NCBI GenBank assembly: GCA_019633985.1
Contig: JAHQWE010000007.1
Span: 1-47,770 of the forward strand
DNA from: Acidiferrobacterales bacterium
GTDB lineage: Bacteria > Pseudomonadota > Gammaproteobacteria > Arenicellales > Poriferihabitantaceae
DNA: 47,770 nt
Reading direction: 5' to 3'
Positions 22,696-30,935 of the stretch are shown piece by piece. The notes beneath the pieces were generated by a model that was not told where the DNA came from, made no database searches, and saw only the letters and a program-made list of their open reading frames with translations. Each line of letters begins with the position of its first letter. Within the stretch, counting starts at the first letter, position 1. Made by a program: the position numbers and the translations under genes.

Positions 22696-23485
22696 GGCCC
22701 ATTATCTCCTCTTCCATATTCCAAATCATCGTCAGGATTTCCTCACGCACTTCAGAAAATTGATGATCCTGCTTGATATCACGCAAAGACTCGGTCAGAC
22801 CTCGCTCTGCAAATGGCAGGTTATATTCTTTGTGAATGCGTCCTGGTCGCGGCGCCATCACAAATAATCTTTCACCCAGTAACAATGCCTCTTCCACCGA
22901 GTGGGTGATGATTAAAATCGTCTTCCCGGTTTCCTTCCAGAGCTCTAGTACCAGTGATTGCATTTTTTCGCGTGTCAGCGCGTCAAGCGCGCCGAGGGGT
23001 TCGTCCATCAAGATGACATCAGGGTCGTTGATCAGACAACGGGCCAGAGCAACCCGCTGCTGCATACCCCCGGATAACTGATACGTTGGTGTGTCTCCAA
23101 ACCCTTGCAGGCCGACGATGTCGAGCCACTTTTCCACCATCTTGGCGCTCTCTTCGGGTGGGGTTTTCTTCATCCGCAGACCGTAATCGACATTTTTGGA
23201 AACCGGCAGCCATTCAAACAAGGCGCCTTGCTGAAACACCATACCGCGTTCCACTCCGGGGCCTTCGATAATTTTGCCTCCGAGAGAGGTATCTCCCGCT
23301 GTCGGATTGATGAAGCCGGCGATCATGTTGAGCAGTGTGGTTTTACCGCATCCAGAGGGGCCAAGCACTGAGAGGAGTTCGCCTTTTTTTAATGTGAAGT
23401 TAATGTCCTTCAATGCCTCTACCGCCGCCCCGCTCTGGGGGTTGGTGAAGGTCATACAAAGATCTTTGCAAACGAGGTCTGCCAT
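22688..23485 (-). CDS. ABC transporter ATP-binding protein (TauB/SsuB type)
   Basis: A 265-residue ATPase of the nitrate/sulfonate/taurine family. Walker A GPSGCGKTT is at 42-50, the signature LSGGMQQRVALARC near 137-150, Walker B VILMDEPLGALD follows, and the switch His lies in IIITHSVEEALLLGERL. It powers the permease encoded downstream, which it overlaps by 8 bp. It sits behind the binding-protein gene with a terminator between, so the pump is probably made in lower amounts than the binding protein. Confidence 0.93.
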   Translation of the reverse strand: MADLVCKDLCMTFTNPQSGAAVEALKDINFTLKKGELLSVLGPSGCGKTTLLNMIAGFINPTAGDTSLGGKIIEGPGVERGMVFQQGALFEWLPVSKNVDYGLRMKKTPPEESAKMVEKWLDIVGLQGFGDTPTYQLSGGMQQRVALARCLINDPDVILMDEPLGALDALTREKMQSLVLELWKETGKTILIITHSVEEALLLGERLFVMAPRPGRIHKEYNLPFAERGLTESLRDIKQDHQFSEVREEILTMIWNMEEEIMGRV

Positions 23486-23648
23486 GGTGATTTCAGATTT
23501 TGATGTTGCTTTTCAACTGCAAAGCTTGGTGTACAAAGACGCCAAAAATCGCTTGCACAGTTGGGTGGCATACGGCGCGGAAGGAGAAACAAATGCTAAC
23601 GATTGCCAGTATGTGAGTATCAAGCCGCACAAGGATGATTGCGGGGTC

Positions 23649-23681
23649 AAAAAAAGCAGGCCGCGTAATACGCGGCCTGCT
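23649..23681 (-). terminator. rho-independent terminator/attenuator after the binding-protein gene
   Basis: AGCAGGCCGCGTA (23655-23667) and its exact complement TACGCGGCCTGCT (23669-23681) form a 13-bp inverted repeat. On the minus strand it is followed by seven U residues. It lies 20 bp after the binding-protein stop and upstream of the ATPase gene, so it should partly end transcription there and raise the binding-protein to pump ratio. Confidence 0.92.
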
Positions 23682-23701
23682 CTGGTACGGTTTATGCTCG
23701 A

Positions 23702-24673
23702 TTATTCGAGGAAAGATCCGTCGATGGTTGTGGCAATCGCTGCACCATCAGATGCATCAGAGAAGACCAGACCAAGTGAAGCAGCGGCTGCTTCGGCAAT
23801 ACCACCTTCTGAGAAATACTGTTCCATCTGCTCTTTTGCGGAAGGCATAATAAAATCAGCCATTTGGGTTTTGGTTGTTTCCACGTCCATGCCGGAAGCA
23901 GTTGCAATTTTTTCAAATTCTGCATCAGTACCTTTGAAGGAGTTATTCGCTTCTTCAGTGGCTTCCAGGAAAGCTTTCAATAGTTCTGGCTCTTCGGTAG
24001 CGAATTTTTCTGTGACAGAGATCACGTCGAATGAACCAATTCCCGCATCTACTTTCTGTTGCTTGTTCATGATTGCGGTTCCGACCTCACGTGCTGCTTT
24101 AGAAGCGACACCACCAAATACGCAAGCCATGTCGACAGCGCCATCAGCCAGTGACTTGGCACCATCTGGTGGAGCCTGGTCGACAATCTGCATGGTGGAG
24201 ATATCAACATTCAGGTGCGCCATATACTTGCGAAAGGCAAAGTCGGCCATGGTGTTGAGAGGTACAGCCGCTGTTTTGCCTTCAAGCTCTGACGCGTTGG
24301 AAGAATCGATTCCCAGGCCGTTCTTCACAAAGCAATCATTTGCTTCGTACACAACTGCGATGCCGACCATCTTTAGCGGTGCACCTTGTTGAATAGCGGT
24401 CACAAATGGTGCGAGGCCCTGTGAATACGAAATGTCGATATCGCCGGCGAGCATGGCTTCGGTCATCGCTGTGCCAGTGGTGAAATCGACCCAGTTCACA
24501 TCAACGCCCATGGCTTTGTCATAGGCTTTGTCAACTTTGGCGATCATATTTGGTGTGGCCCATTCCAGGAAGAAAGCGGCATTCACCTGGTCGGCTGCAT
24601 AGGTCATTGGTGCAGTGGACAGCGCTGCGGCTACGCCAGCTGCGACTACGGATGATTTAAGTGTGAGTTTCAT
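23702..24673 (-). CDS. ABC transporter substrate-binding protein (TauA/NMT1 type)
   Basis: A 323-residue periplasmic binding protein with a 26-residue Sec signal (MKLTLKSSVVAAGVAAALSTAPMTYA). The mature part has the TauA/SsuA-like two-lobe pattern, with FFLEWATPNMIAKVDKAYDKAMGVDVNWVDF at the N-terminus and DISYSQGLAPFVTAIQQGAPLKMVGIAVVYEANDCFV in lobe one. Relatives bind taurine, sulfonates or quaternary amines. Aromatic candidates (F, W and Y) near the binding cleft would suit an onium ligand, but the ligand is unproven. First gene of the ABC operon. Confidence 0.87.
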   Translation of the reverse strand: MKLTLKSSVVAAGVAAALSTAPMTYAADQVNAAFFLEWATPNMIAKVDKAYDKAMGVDVNWVDFTTGTAMTEAMLAGDIDISYSQGLAPFVTAIQQGAPLKMVGIAVVYEANDCFVKNGLGIDSSNASELEGKTAAVPLNTMADFAFRKYMAHLNVDISTMQIVDQAPPDGAKSLADGAVDMACVFGGVASKAAREVGTAIMNKQQKVDAGIGSFDVISVTEKFATEEPELLKAFLEATEEANNSFKGTDAEFEKIATASGMDVETTKTQMADFIMPSAKEQMEQYFSEGGIAEAAAASLGLVFSDASDGAAIATTIDGSFLE

Positions 24674-25070
24674 TATGTATAAATCCTAGTGTAAAAAACT
24701 AATTATTGTATTGGGGGCGGGTAGAATAGTCCGACATTCTAGGTATGTCCAGACGGTGAATGGGGCCAGTTTGTGCCTGAATACGACGCCACTTTTACTG
24801 GAAACCCCTATTTTTAGTCGGCTGAAGAAGAGTTTTTGTTTTTGCTGACTATGAATGAGATTCATTGTTATTTGCTTTTAGAAAATACCGAGGTAGTGAG
24901 AGGCTTCAGAGCCGTAAAAGCTTGCTTATGTCCAACAGAAGTAACAAATGAGTGAACGGTTGTTCGACCAGAACGGCCACGAATTCGCATGACAGCTTGA
25001 AGGAATCGCCCTGATAGCTGTCTAGATTGATATAAATTCTCAGCTCAAAGGTCCCGATCTACTTAAAGCG
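24674..25070. other. non-coding region upstream of the ABC and Tat genes
   Basis: A divergent 397-bp region. It must hold the promoter of the ABC binding protein (minus) and of the 222-aa exported protein (plus). I see AT-rich stretches, an inverted AATGA-GAT-TCATT and an ACAGCT...AGCTGT repeat, but no convincing promoter pair, no RNA gene and no coding frame of credible length. Confidence 0.5.
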
Positions 25071-25739
25071 ATGAACAAGATAGATAAAGTACGGCGAAAG
25101 ACGCTGACTGCATTGGGTGCCGGCCTTCTGACCGGCTCTGTACCCGGTGTTGCGATGTCTAAAGAAGCGATGGAACTTGTGGTCGACCACGTGATGTTTC
25201 CACTTTATTTTAATAATCAATTTCTGGATGTCGCTGAAGAAGTCTGGGAGGAGATGAATATGGGCAAGGTAACGCGGGGTAAACAAAACGCTGCATTTAA
25301 AGCCGTGTATTTACATAGCAAAAGCTTCTATGTGGAGTATCTTTCAAATGTGAAGGCGCAACCGTATTGGAGCAACGCTATCTATGTGGTGGTTCCGAAG
25401 GACTACTGGGGGTACTACCGTAAACCAGCACTCGTCACTGAGCATTTTTTAATACCAGAGTTTGGTTGTGGTTATCAGCTGATGAGTCCGAATTATCCTC
25501 ACCTAAATAGTGATGTCTCCACAGATGTCGAATACGATGATTTGGTGATATTGATTTCAGCGGCTCTTGAAGAACAAATTACAAACATAGCCGGAAAACG
25601 CTGGGTATTGCCTGGAAATAACAAGATTCGGGTACACACTGACTTGAAGCATGTGCATGACATTGTGGTGATCAATGGGAGGGATCAAATTGTGGCGCCA
25701 CTTTTGCAGCCCAATCCAATACTTCGTCAGTATTTATAA
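25071..25739 (+). CDS. Tat-type exported protein of unknown function
   Basis: A 222-residue protein with a twin-arginine-like leader (VRRKTLTALGAGLLTGSVPGVAMS, about residues 7-30). The mature region begins ELVVDHVMFPLYFNNQFLDVAEEVWEEMNMG and continues with KAVYLHSKSFYVEYLS, a pattern like the first unit of VOC-fold proteins, though the match is loose. It is rich in Tyr and Trp. Family not recognised with confidence. It stands 2 nt before a broken fatty acid hydroxylase-family gene in the same direction, so the two were probably one operon. Confidence 0.65.
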   Translation: MNKIDKVRRKTLTALGAGLLTGSVPGVAMSKEAMELVVDHVMFPLYFNNQFLDVAEEVWEEMNMGKVTRGKQNAAFKAVYLHSKSFYVEYLSNVKAQPYWSNAIYVVVPKDYWGYYRKPALVTEHFLIPEFGCGYQLMSPNYPHLNSDVSTDVEYDDLVILISAALEEQITNIAGKRWVLPGNNKIRVHTDLKHVHDIVVINGRDQIVAPLLQPNPILRQYL

Positions 25740-25741
25740 AA

Positions 25742-26747
25742 ATGAGTGAAGTGGATAAAGACCCTGTAACTACAAGAAAAGCGTGGAACTGGCTTCCACC
25801 GCTACCAATTTCTGAACAACCGTATTTCGTTTGGCCAGTTCAACCAATAGTGTTAATCAAACACCTAATTGGAAGGGGGTTTTTACTTTCATCGCCCGGA
25901 ATATGTATTCTATTGGCGTTTATTGGCTGGTCGATTCTGGGGCCAGTTGAGCGTTGGGCAACTTTAGAGCTAGATTGGGTCGCGCAAGTCTATGCGCTCA
26001 ATCTTGGCATTGTGATTGCTGTCGGCGGTGGGCTCCATTTGTATTTCCATAGCTATGCCTTACAGGGGGTGAAACGTAAATACAGCACGATACCTCAGGC
26101 AAAAAATGATTCTCGATTTTTCTCTAATAACCAGGTACGAGAGAATATTTTCTTTTCTTGCGTGAGCGGGATCACAATCAATACGGCTTACCAGGTTTTA
26201 TCTATGTGGTTGTAGGGACAAGGTAAGTTGCCCTCGCTTGCATGGCACACCAATCCGTTTTTGGTTTGTTCTCGCTTTTCCGATGCTGCACTTATGGAGC
26301 TCGTTGCACTTCTACTTCATTCATCGCTTTTTGCATTGGAGACCACTGTATCAACATGTGCATGCATTGCACCACCGTAATGTCATTACAGGGCCCTGGT
26401 CCGGGTTGTCGATGCACCCGGTGGAACATCTTCTTTTTTTTAGCGTGATCGTGATACATCTGGTAATGCCACTGCATCCCGTTCATATGATATATCTGAT
26501 GTTTCACATTGCTGTTGGTGCACTTAAAGACCATACCGGATTTGAGTCTTTGCTGATCAAAGACAAGTCAATGATATCGCTCAGTCATTTGTATCATCAG
26601 TTACACCATCGTTATTTCGACTGTAACTATGGAACTTCTGTGATGCCGTGGGATAAGTGGTTTGGGTCATTTCATGACGGGACACCTGAAGCGACAGCGA
26701 GAGTTAAAAAACAGCACGCGAACCGTTTTAGAAAACAGGCAGGATGA
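25742..26747 (+). pseudogene. sterol desaturase/fatty acid hydroxylase-family gene with two lesions
   Basis: One membrane-bound di-iron hydroxylase split by two defects. The first part (157 residues, with spans) ends at an in-frame TAG at 26213-26215. Reading through gives GQGKLPSLAWHTNP, and then an extra T in the TTTTT run at 26258-26262 breaks the frame. With four T the sequence continues FWFVLAFPMLHLWSSLHFYFIHR in the family's usual way. The second part keeps all His boxes: HFYFIHRFLHW, HALHHRN and HQLHHRYF. The TAG is a one-base change from Tyr. It lies behind the Tat protein gene. Two independent lesions make a true pseudogene more likely than a sequencing slip. Confidence 0.82.
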
Positions 26748-26865
26748 TTGATAAACAAGGTATTAGCTTTTCTTTAGGATCATTTCTGCCGAGAAGTTCC
26801 ATGCGGTGAAAACGCTCACAAGCCGCATATCCAACTAAATTTCCAGTTTGCAGACTGAGACCCGT

Positions 26866-28023
26866 TTAATCCTTCCCCCAGTCAAGACTGCGGACAAATG
26901 ATCGGATGTCTTTAATGAGCAGTTGGGGTTGTTCCATCGCGGCAAAATGTCCTCCCCGTGGCATTTCTGTCCATTGCGTCACGTTGTAAATTCGCTCTGC
27001 ATAGCTGCGAGGAGGCCAGGCTAAAAGTTCAGCCGGGAACAGTGCACAACCAGTAGGGACTTCCACTCTCTTCCCCTCTGGTGACAATATTCTACCGCCT
27101 TCCTCGCGACGGCCATAGTAAATCCATGAGGCCGTGTTGAAAGTGCGCGTAACGATATACACCATAATGTTTGTTAGCAGCTGATCCTTGGTGTAGATGC
27201 TTTCCACATTGTCGTCTTTTACATCAGACCATCCATGCATTTTCTCTAGAATCCAGGCCGCGACTCCGACCGGGCTGTCCATCATGGCGTAGCTGAGGGT
27301 CTGTGGTTTTGTTGCCTGTTGGGTACGATAGCCGTTTTGAACAATTTGATCTTTTTCGAACTGCTCTGCCCAGGCGATTTCTTCTGCCCCTTGCGGCTCG
27401 TCCTTGTGACGCATCGTTAGGATATTAATGTGAATCGCTTTGCATGTTTCATGTTCAAAACCTAGCCAGCTTGAAATCGCGCCACCCCAGTCTCCACCCT
27501 GGGCAATATAGTTTTTATATCCCAGAACATCGGTCATTAGACTGTTAAAAACTTCAGCCATCTTTCGCGGGCCATAGGGTCTGGGTGGTCGTCCAGAAAA
27601 ACCAAAGCCTGGCAGCGAAGGTGCTACAACGTCAAAGGCGTCCTCGACACTGCCACCATGGTTCTCGGGATGGGCCAACAGGTCGATAAAGTCTAAAAAC
27701 TCGACAATGGTGCCTGGCCAGCCGTGGCTGATGATCAAGGGTTTAGGGTTGGGCCCGCTGCCTTTTTCGTGGATGAAATGCATGTTGATTCCATCGACAG
27801 GCGCTTTAAAATGTGGGAAACGATTGATATGCGCTTCCTGTTCTCGCCAATCAAATTCTCTGACCCAGTAGTCACAGAACGTTTTCATATAGTCGAGGTT
27901 GGTACCGTATTCCCAGCTTCCATCGTCCGGCATTTCATGCCACGGAAAGGCGGATACCTTTTGGCGGATGGTGTCCAGGGTCTCCTCTGGCACCTCTACT
28001 TTGAATGGCTGGCAGTCAATCAC
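26866..28023 (-). CDS. epoxide hydrolase (EHN-type alpha/beta hydrolase)
   Basis: A 385-residue alpha/beta hydrolase with the N-terminal epoxide-hydrolase region (PFKVEVPEETLDTIRQKV...PDDGSWEYGTNLDYMK). The oxyanion HGWPG is at 100-104, the nucleophile is Asp178 in QGGDWGG, and the C-terminal catalytic His is 359 (GGHFAAME). Tyr residues in the lid could activate the epoxide. It adds water to an epoxide to give a diol, and resembles juvenile-hormone/microsomal-type enzymes common in marine bacteria. It lies behind the MocR regulator in the same direction with a 96-bp gap, so a functional link is possible but unproven. Confidence 0.9.
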   Translation of the reverse strand: MIDCQPFKVEVPEETLDTIRQKVSAFPWHEMPDDGSWEYGTNLDYMKTFCDYWVREFDWREQEAHINRFPHFKAPVDGINMHFIHEKGSGPNPKPLIISHGWPGTIVEFLDFIDLLAHPENHGGSVEDAFDVVAPSLPGFGFSGRPPRPYGPRKMAEVFNSLMTDVLGYKNYIAQGGDWGGAISSWLGFEHETCKAIHINILTMRHKDEPQGAEEIAWAEQFEKDQIVQNGYRTQQATKPQTLSYAMMDSPVGVAAWILEKMHGWSDVKDDNVESIYTKDQLLTNIMVYIVTRTFNTASWIYYGRREEGGRILSPEGKRVEVPTGCALFPAELLAWPPRSYAERIYNVTQWTEMPRGGHFAAMEQPQLLIKDIRSFVRSLDWGKD

Positions 28024-28119
28024 GTTTTTCGAATAAATTCATTGATAGCTGAATTAACGCAAAATCAAGATATTGTCGTCGAGAGACAGATTGAATAATT
28101 CGTCAGGACAGAGCTGAAT

Positions 28120-29583
28120 TTAGTCAGAGAGCATCTGGTTCACTTCGTCTGCGATGATTTGAATACCCTCTTCGAGTTTTTTGAGTGGCACAAAAGCAAA
28201 GCCAAGTCGAAAACTACGTTTGTCTTTATTTAAACAAAACCGCTCCCCGATATCGATCAGCACGCCTCGCTCACGAAGACGCTCCCCCAATTCAGTCGCG
28301 TCAAATCCAGAAGGGCCGGTTAACCAAAATGATGTTCCCCCTTTTGTGGGTGTGGTTTTCAACATAGTGAGGTGTTTGGTAATCGCGTCATTCATCACAT
28401 GCCAGCGTTGTTTATAACGCCGTTCGATATTGCGCAGGTGCGCATCATAATGACCTAGCTGAAAGAACAGAGCGACCACTTCCTGCACGATAGTTGGCGG
28501 GTGTCGCATCATTGCTCCACGAACAATGCGGGTTTGTTTGATGATTTCGGGGTGAGCAACTATAAAACCTAGTCTTATTCCTGGTGACACCGTTTTCGAT
28601 AAGCTGCCAATATAAATGACGCGATTATTATCGTCTTGCGCGCGCAGAGATTTAGATCTGGTATTGAAGTAGTTCATTTCTGACTCATAGTCGTCTTCAA
28701 TAATCAGAAAGTCTTTTTCGGCGGCAACATCCAACAATTGTTCCCGGCGCTGTTGCGACATGGTGACCATGGTTGGGAACTGATGACTCGGTGTAGTAAA
28801 GACCAGCTGGCAGTCAGGGATGGCGGAAACTACAAGACCCTCTTCGTCAACTGGCACCCCAAGAATTTGATTTCCCGTCAGTTGAAATGCGTTGCGACCG
28901 TAGGGGAAACCCGGGTCTTCGATAGCGATGGGCTGGTTCTTGTGGGCGAAGGTTGCCCCCACAATAAACAAGGCATTTTGCGCACCGAGTGTAATTAACA
29001 CCTCGTCTTCGCCGGCATAGATACCGCGAGAGCTCAACAAGCGCTGGCGTAATTGTTGGGACAGATGCGGGCTGTCACTTTCCACCGCATCGTCCCTCCA
29101 GGCAGACATGTTAGCCCGACCTAGTGCGAGCCGGGTGCATTCGCGCCAGCTATCAACCGGAAAAAGGTCAGGGTCGATTTGGTTGTAAAGAAAAGGGTAG
29201 GGGTAGCTTTTCCAATCCAGAGGGTTGTCGACAGGTACCAATCCGAATGAATCAAACGAAACTGGAGCAGGTGTATCGACACGGGTTTTCTTGAAGCTGT
29301 GCCAATCTTTTGCGTCGGTAGGAGAGAGCGCAATCGGGTTAACAAAATACCCTGACCGGTCTCTTGCAACCAGTAACCCCAGGTCAATTAACTGATTGTA
29401 GGCAGAAAATACCGTATTTCGAGATACCCCGAGTTGCTCTGCCAATTCCCGGCAAGACGGAAGACGTTTATCAGGAGACAGTGTATGCGAGGTGATGGCC
29501 GAGCTAACCATTTCGCATATCTGATCGCGCAGCCCCAGGCTCGAGTCTTCAGGTAGTACAAAATGGGGTGTGGTGGAGTCCAT
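28120..29583 (-). CDS. MocR-family regulator (GntR HTH plus PLP aminotransferase domain)
   Basis: A 487-residue regulator with an N-terminal GntR winged helix (residues 16-80, LPSCRELAEQLGVSRNTVFSAYNQLIDLGLL) and a fold-type-I aminotransferase-like domain. PLP Lys330 lies in GSLSKTVSPGIRLGF, and D297/Y299 in IIEDDYESE contact the cofactor. MocR proteins sense an amine or amino acid that forms an adduct with PLP (GabR, TauR and PdxR are examples). It is divergent from the TRAP genes, so it probably controls them; the ligand would then be an amino compound carried by that transporter. Confidence 0.92.
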   Translation of the reverse strand: MDSTTPHFVLPEDSSLGLRDQICEMVSSAITSHTLSPDKRLPSCRELAEQLGVSRNTVFSAYNQLIDLGLLVARDRSGYFVNPIALSPTDAKDWHSFKKTRVDTPAPVSFDSFGLVPVDNPLDWKSYPYPFLYNQIDPDLFPVDSWRECTRLALGRANMSAWRDDAVESDSPHLSQQLRQRLLSSRGIYAGEDEVLITLGAQNALFIVGATFAHKNQPIAIEDPGFPYGRNAFQLTGNQILGVPVDEEGLVVSAIPDCQLVFTTPSHQFPTMVTMSQQRREQLLDVAAEKDFLIIEDDYESEMNYFNTRSKSLRAQDDNNRVIYIGSLSKTVSPGIRLGFIVAHPEIIKQTRIVRGAMMRHPPTIVQEVVALFFQLGHYDAHLRNIERRYKQRWHVMNDAITKHLTMLKTTPTKGGTSFWLTGPSGFDATELGERLRERGVLIDIGERFCLNKDKRSFRLGFAFVPLKKLEEGIQIIADEVNQMLSD

Positions 29584-29641
29584 GACTGTGCGTGAAACAG
29601 GTCTCTGCAGAGAAGGAAGTCAGAAAGTACTTATTTGGCAT

Positions 29642-29691
29642 AGTGACACACTTTACTAAATCTGTCCTCTGGATTCGTATCAACTGTCACT
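29642..29691. promoter_or_regulatory. inverted repeat between MocR and TRAP genes
   Basis: AGTGACA (29642-29648) and TGTCACT (29685-29691) form a perfect 7-bp inverted repeat. The arm centres are 43 bp apart, about four helical turns, as suits a dimeric or tetrameric regulator. It is a candidate MocR operator. An AGGAGG ribosome binding site (29752-29757) precedes the TRAP binding-protein GTG. Confidence 0.4.
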
Positions 29692-29765
29692 TTTCTAGTG
29701 GTGGGCAATATGGAACTATCATTCGGGCACTACATCCATAAATTTCCCGTCAGGAGGAAAACCTC

Positions 29766-30806
29766 GTGAAAAAAACTTCTCTATTCAAAGTGGTGGCACT
29801 CAGTTTAGCCACCACCTGGTTTGCACACTCAGCGAGTGCAGAAACCGTACTAAAACTCGGTACCGTTGGATTCAAGGGAATGCCAATCGGTGATGCGATC
29901 GATCAGGCTTTGATTCCGACACTTGAAGAGGTGTCCGGCGGCAAAATGAAAATCGAGCCGCACTACCGTAAATCCCTCTGCAGTGAGCAAACCTGCGGCG
30001 AGCAGGCCAACCAGGGTTTGATCGCATTGTGGACAAGCTCCACGGCTAACTTTGGTAATTTTGGAACTGCTCTGGCAATTTTTGATCTGCCGTATATTTT
30101 TAAAAGCATTGAAGATGCGGATCGCATCTCGTCTGAATGGTTGGCCAAGAAGCAATGTGATATTGCCGCCGAGGAAGCGGGTCACGTTTGTCTCACTGTG
30201 TATTCCAGCGGTGGGTTTCGTCAGCTTGGAAACGCTAAAGGGCCAGTACATGTTCCGGATGATATGAAGGGTATTAAATGGCGTGTGACGAAGAGCCCGA
30301 TCGAATACACCCTAGTCAAAAACTGGGGTGCGGTTCCGGTGCCTTACGACTGGGCGCAGTTGTATCAGGGGCTGCAAACCGGCGTGGTTTCAGGTCAGTA
30401 TGTCGCGACACCCTGGCAGCATGTGGCAAAGTTGCATGAGGTTGCCAAGTATTTCACCGAAATCGGCGGATCATGGTCAGGTAATCAGCTGTCGATGGAT
30501 AAGCGCCAATACGATGCGCTCTCCGATCAGGAAAGAGAGTGGATTCATACTGCCGCAAAGGCGTTTGGTGAACATGTTCAGAAACTCGACCGCGACTGGG
30601 TCAAAGCTGGCGAAGATGCAATTAAAGCCGACATTGAAGAGTGGTATGTTCCCACTGAAGAAGAAATGCAACTCTGGCGTGCGGGTGCCATCGATGCCTG
30701 GTTAAATGCAAAAGGGTCTTTCGATCCGGCTACTGCTGAGCGCGTGTTGCAGGAGCAGGGGATGGATAGTTTTATCGCACAGCTGAAAGAAGCGGGCGCT
30801 CTGTAA
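29766..30806 (+). CDS. TRAP transporter substrate-binding protein (DctP family)
   Basis: A 346-residue periplasmic binding protein starting at GTG after a perfect AGGAGG. The signal peptide is residues 1-25, ending AHSASA. The mature part has the DctP fold, with ANFGNFGTALAIFDLPYIF and the conserved IKWRVTKSPIEYTLVKNWGAVPVPYDWAQLYQGLQTGVVSGQYVATPW, where the Arg that binds ligand carboxylate is expected. The ligand is unknown but is normally an organic acid or carboxylated onium compound. The gene ends in a hairpin terminator before the permease genes. Confidence 0.9.
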   Translation: MKKTSLFKVVALSLATTWFAHSASAETVLKLGTVGFKGMPIGDAIDQALIPTLEEVSGGKMKIEPHYRKSLCSEQTCGEQANQGLIALWTSSTANFGNFGTALAIFDLPYIFKSIEDADRISSEWLAKKQCDIAAEEAGHVCLTVYSSGGFRQLGNAKGPVHVPDDMKGIKWRVTKSPIEYTLVKNWGAVPVPYDWAQLYQGLQTGVVSGQYVATPWQHVAKLHEVAKYFTEIGGSWSGNQLSMDKRQYDALSDQEREWIHTAAKAFGEHVQKLDRDWVKAGEDAIKADIEEWYVPTEEEMQLWRAGAIDAWLNAKGSFDPATAERVLQEQGMDSFIAQLKEAGAL

Positions 30807-30831
30807 CACATTATAGGCTCCTTGCTGAACG

Positions 30832-30865
30832 GATGGCGCGGTTCTTGCCGCGCCATCTTTGTTTC
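30832..30865 (+). terminator. attenuator between TRAP binding protein and permease
   Basis: GATGGCGCGG (30832-30841) and CCGCGCCATC (30848-30857) form a perfect 10-bp stem with a TTCTTG loop, followed by TTTGTTT. It sits 26 bp after the DctP stop and should let only part of the transcripts pass to the permease genes. Confidence 0.85.
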
Positions 30866-30935
30866 CAACGTATACTCTCCTTTTAGCTAAACCGACTGAT
30901 CGTCGAAAGGCTGCCCGCCAAACAACTCAATCACG

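Noticed and set aside
24840..24870. Fur-box-like repeat (AATGA-GAT-TCATT)
   Set aside because: Only 5-bp arms and no iron genes nearby; it can arise by chance in AT-rich DNA.
25742..26747. Two separate real genes instead of one broken hydroxylase
   Set aside because: The first part lacks all His clusters and the second begins in the middle of the fold; the broken frame explains both.
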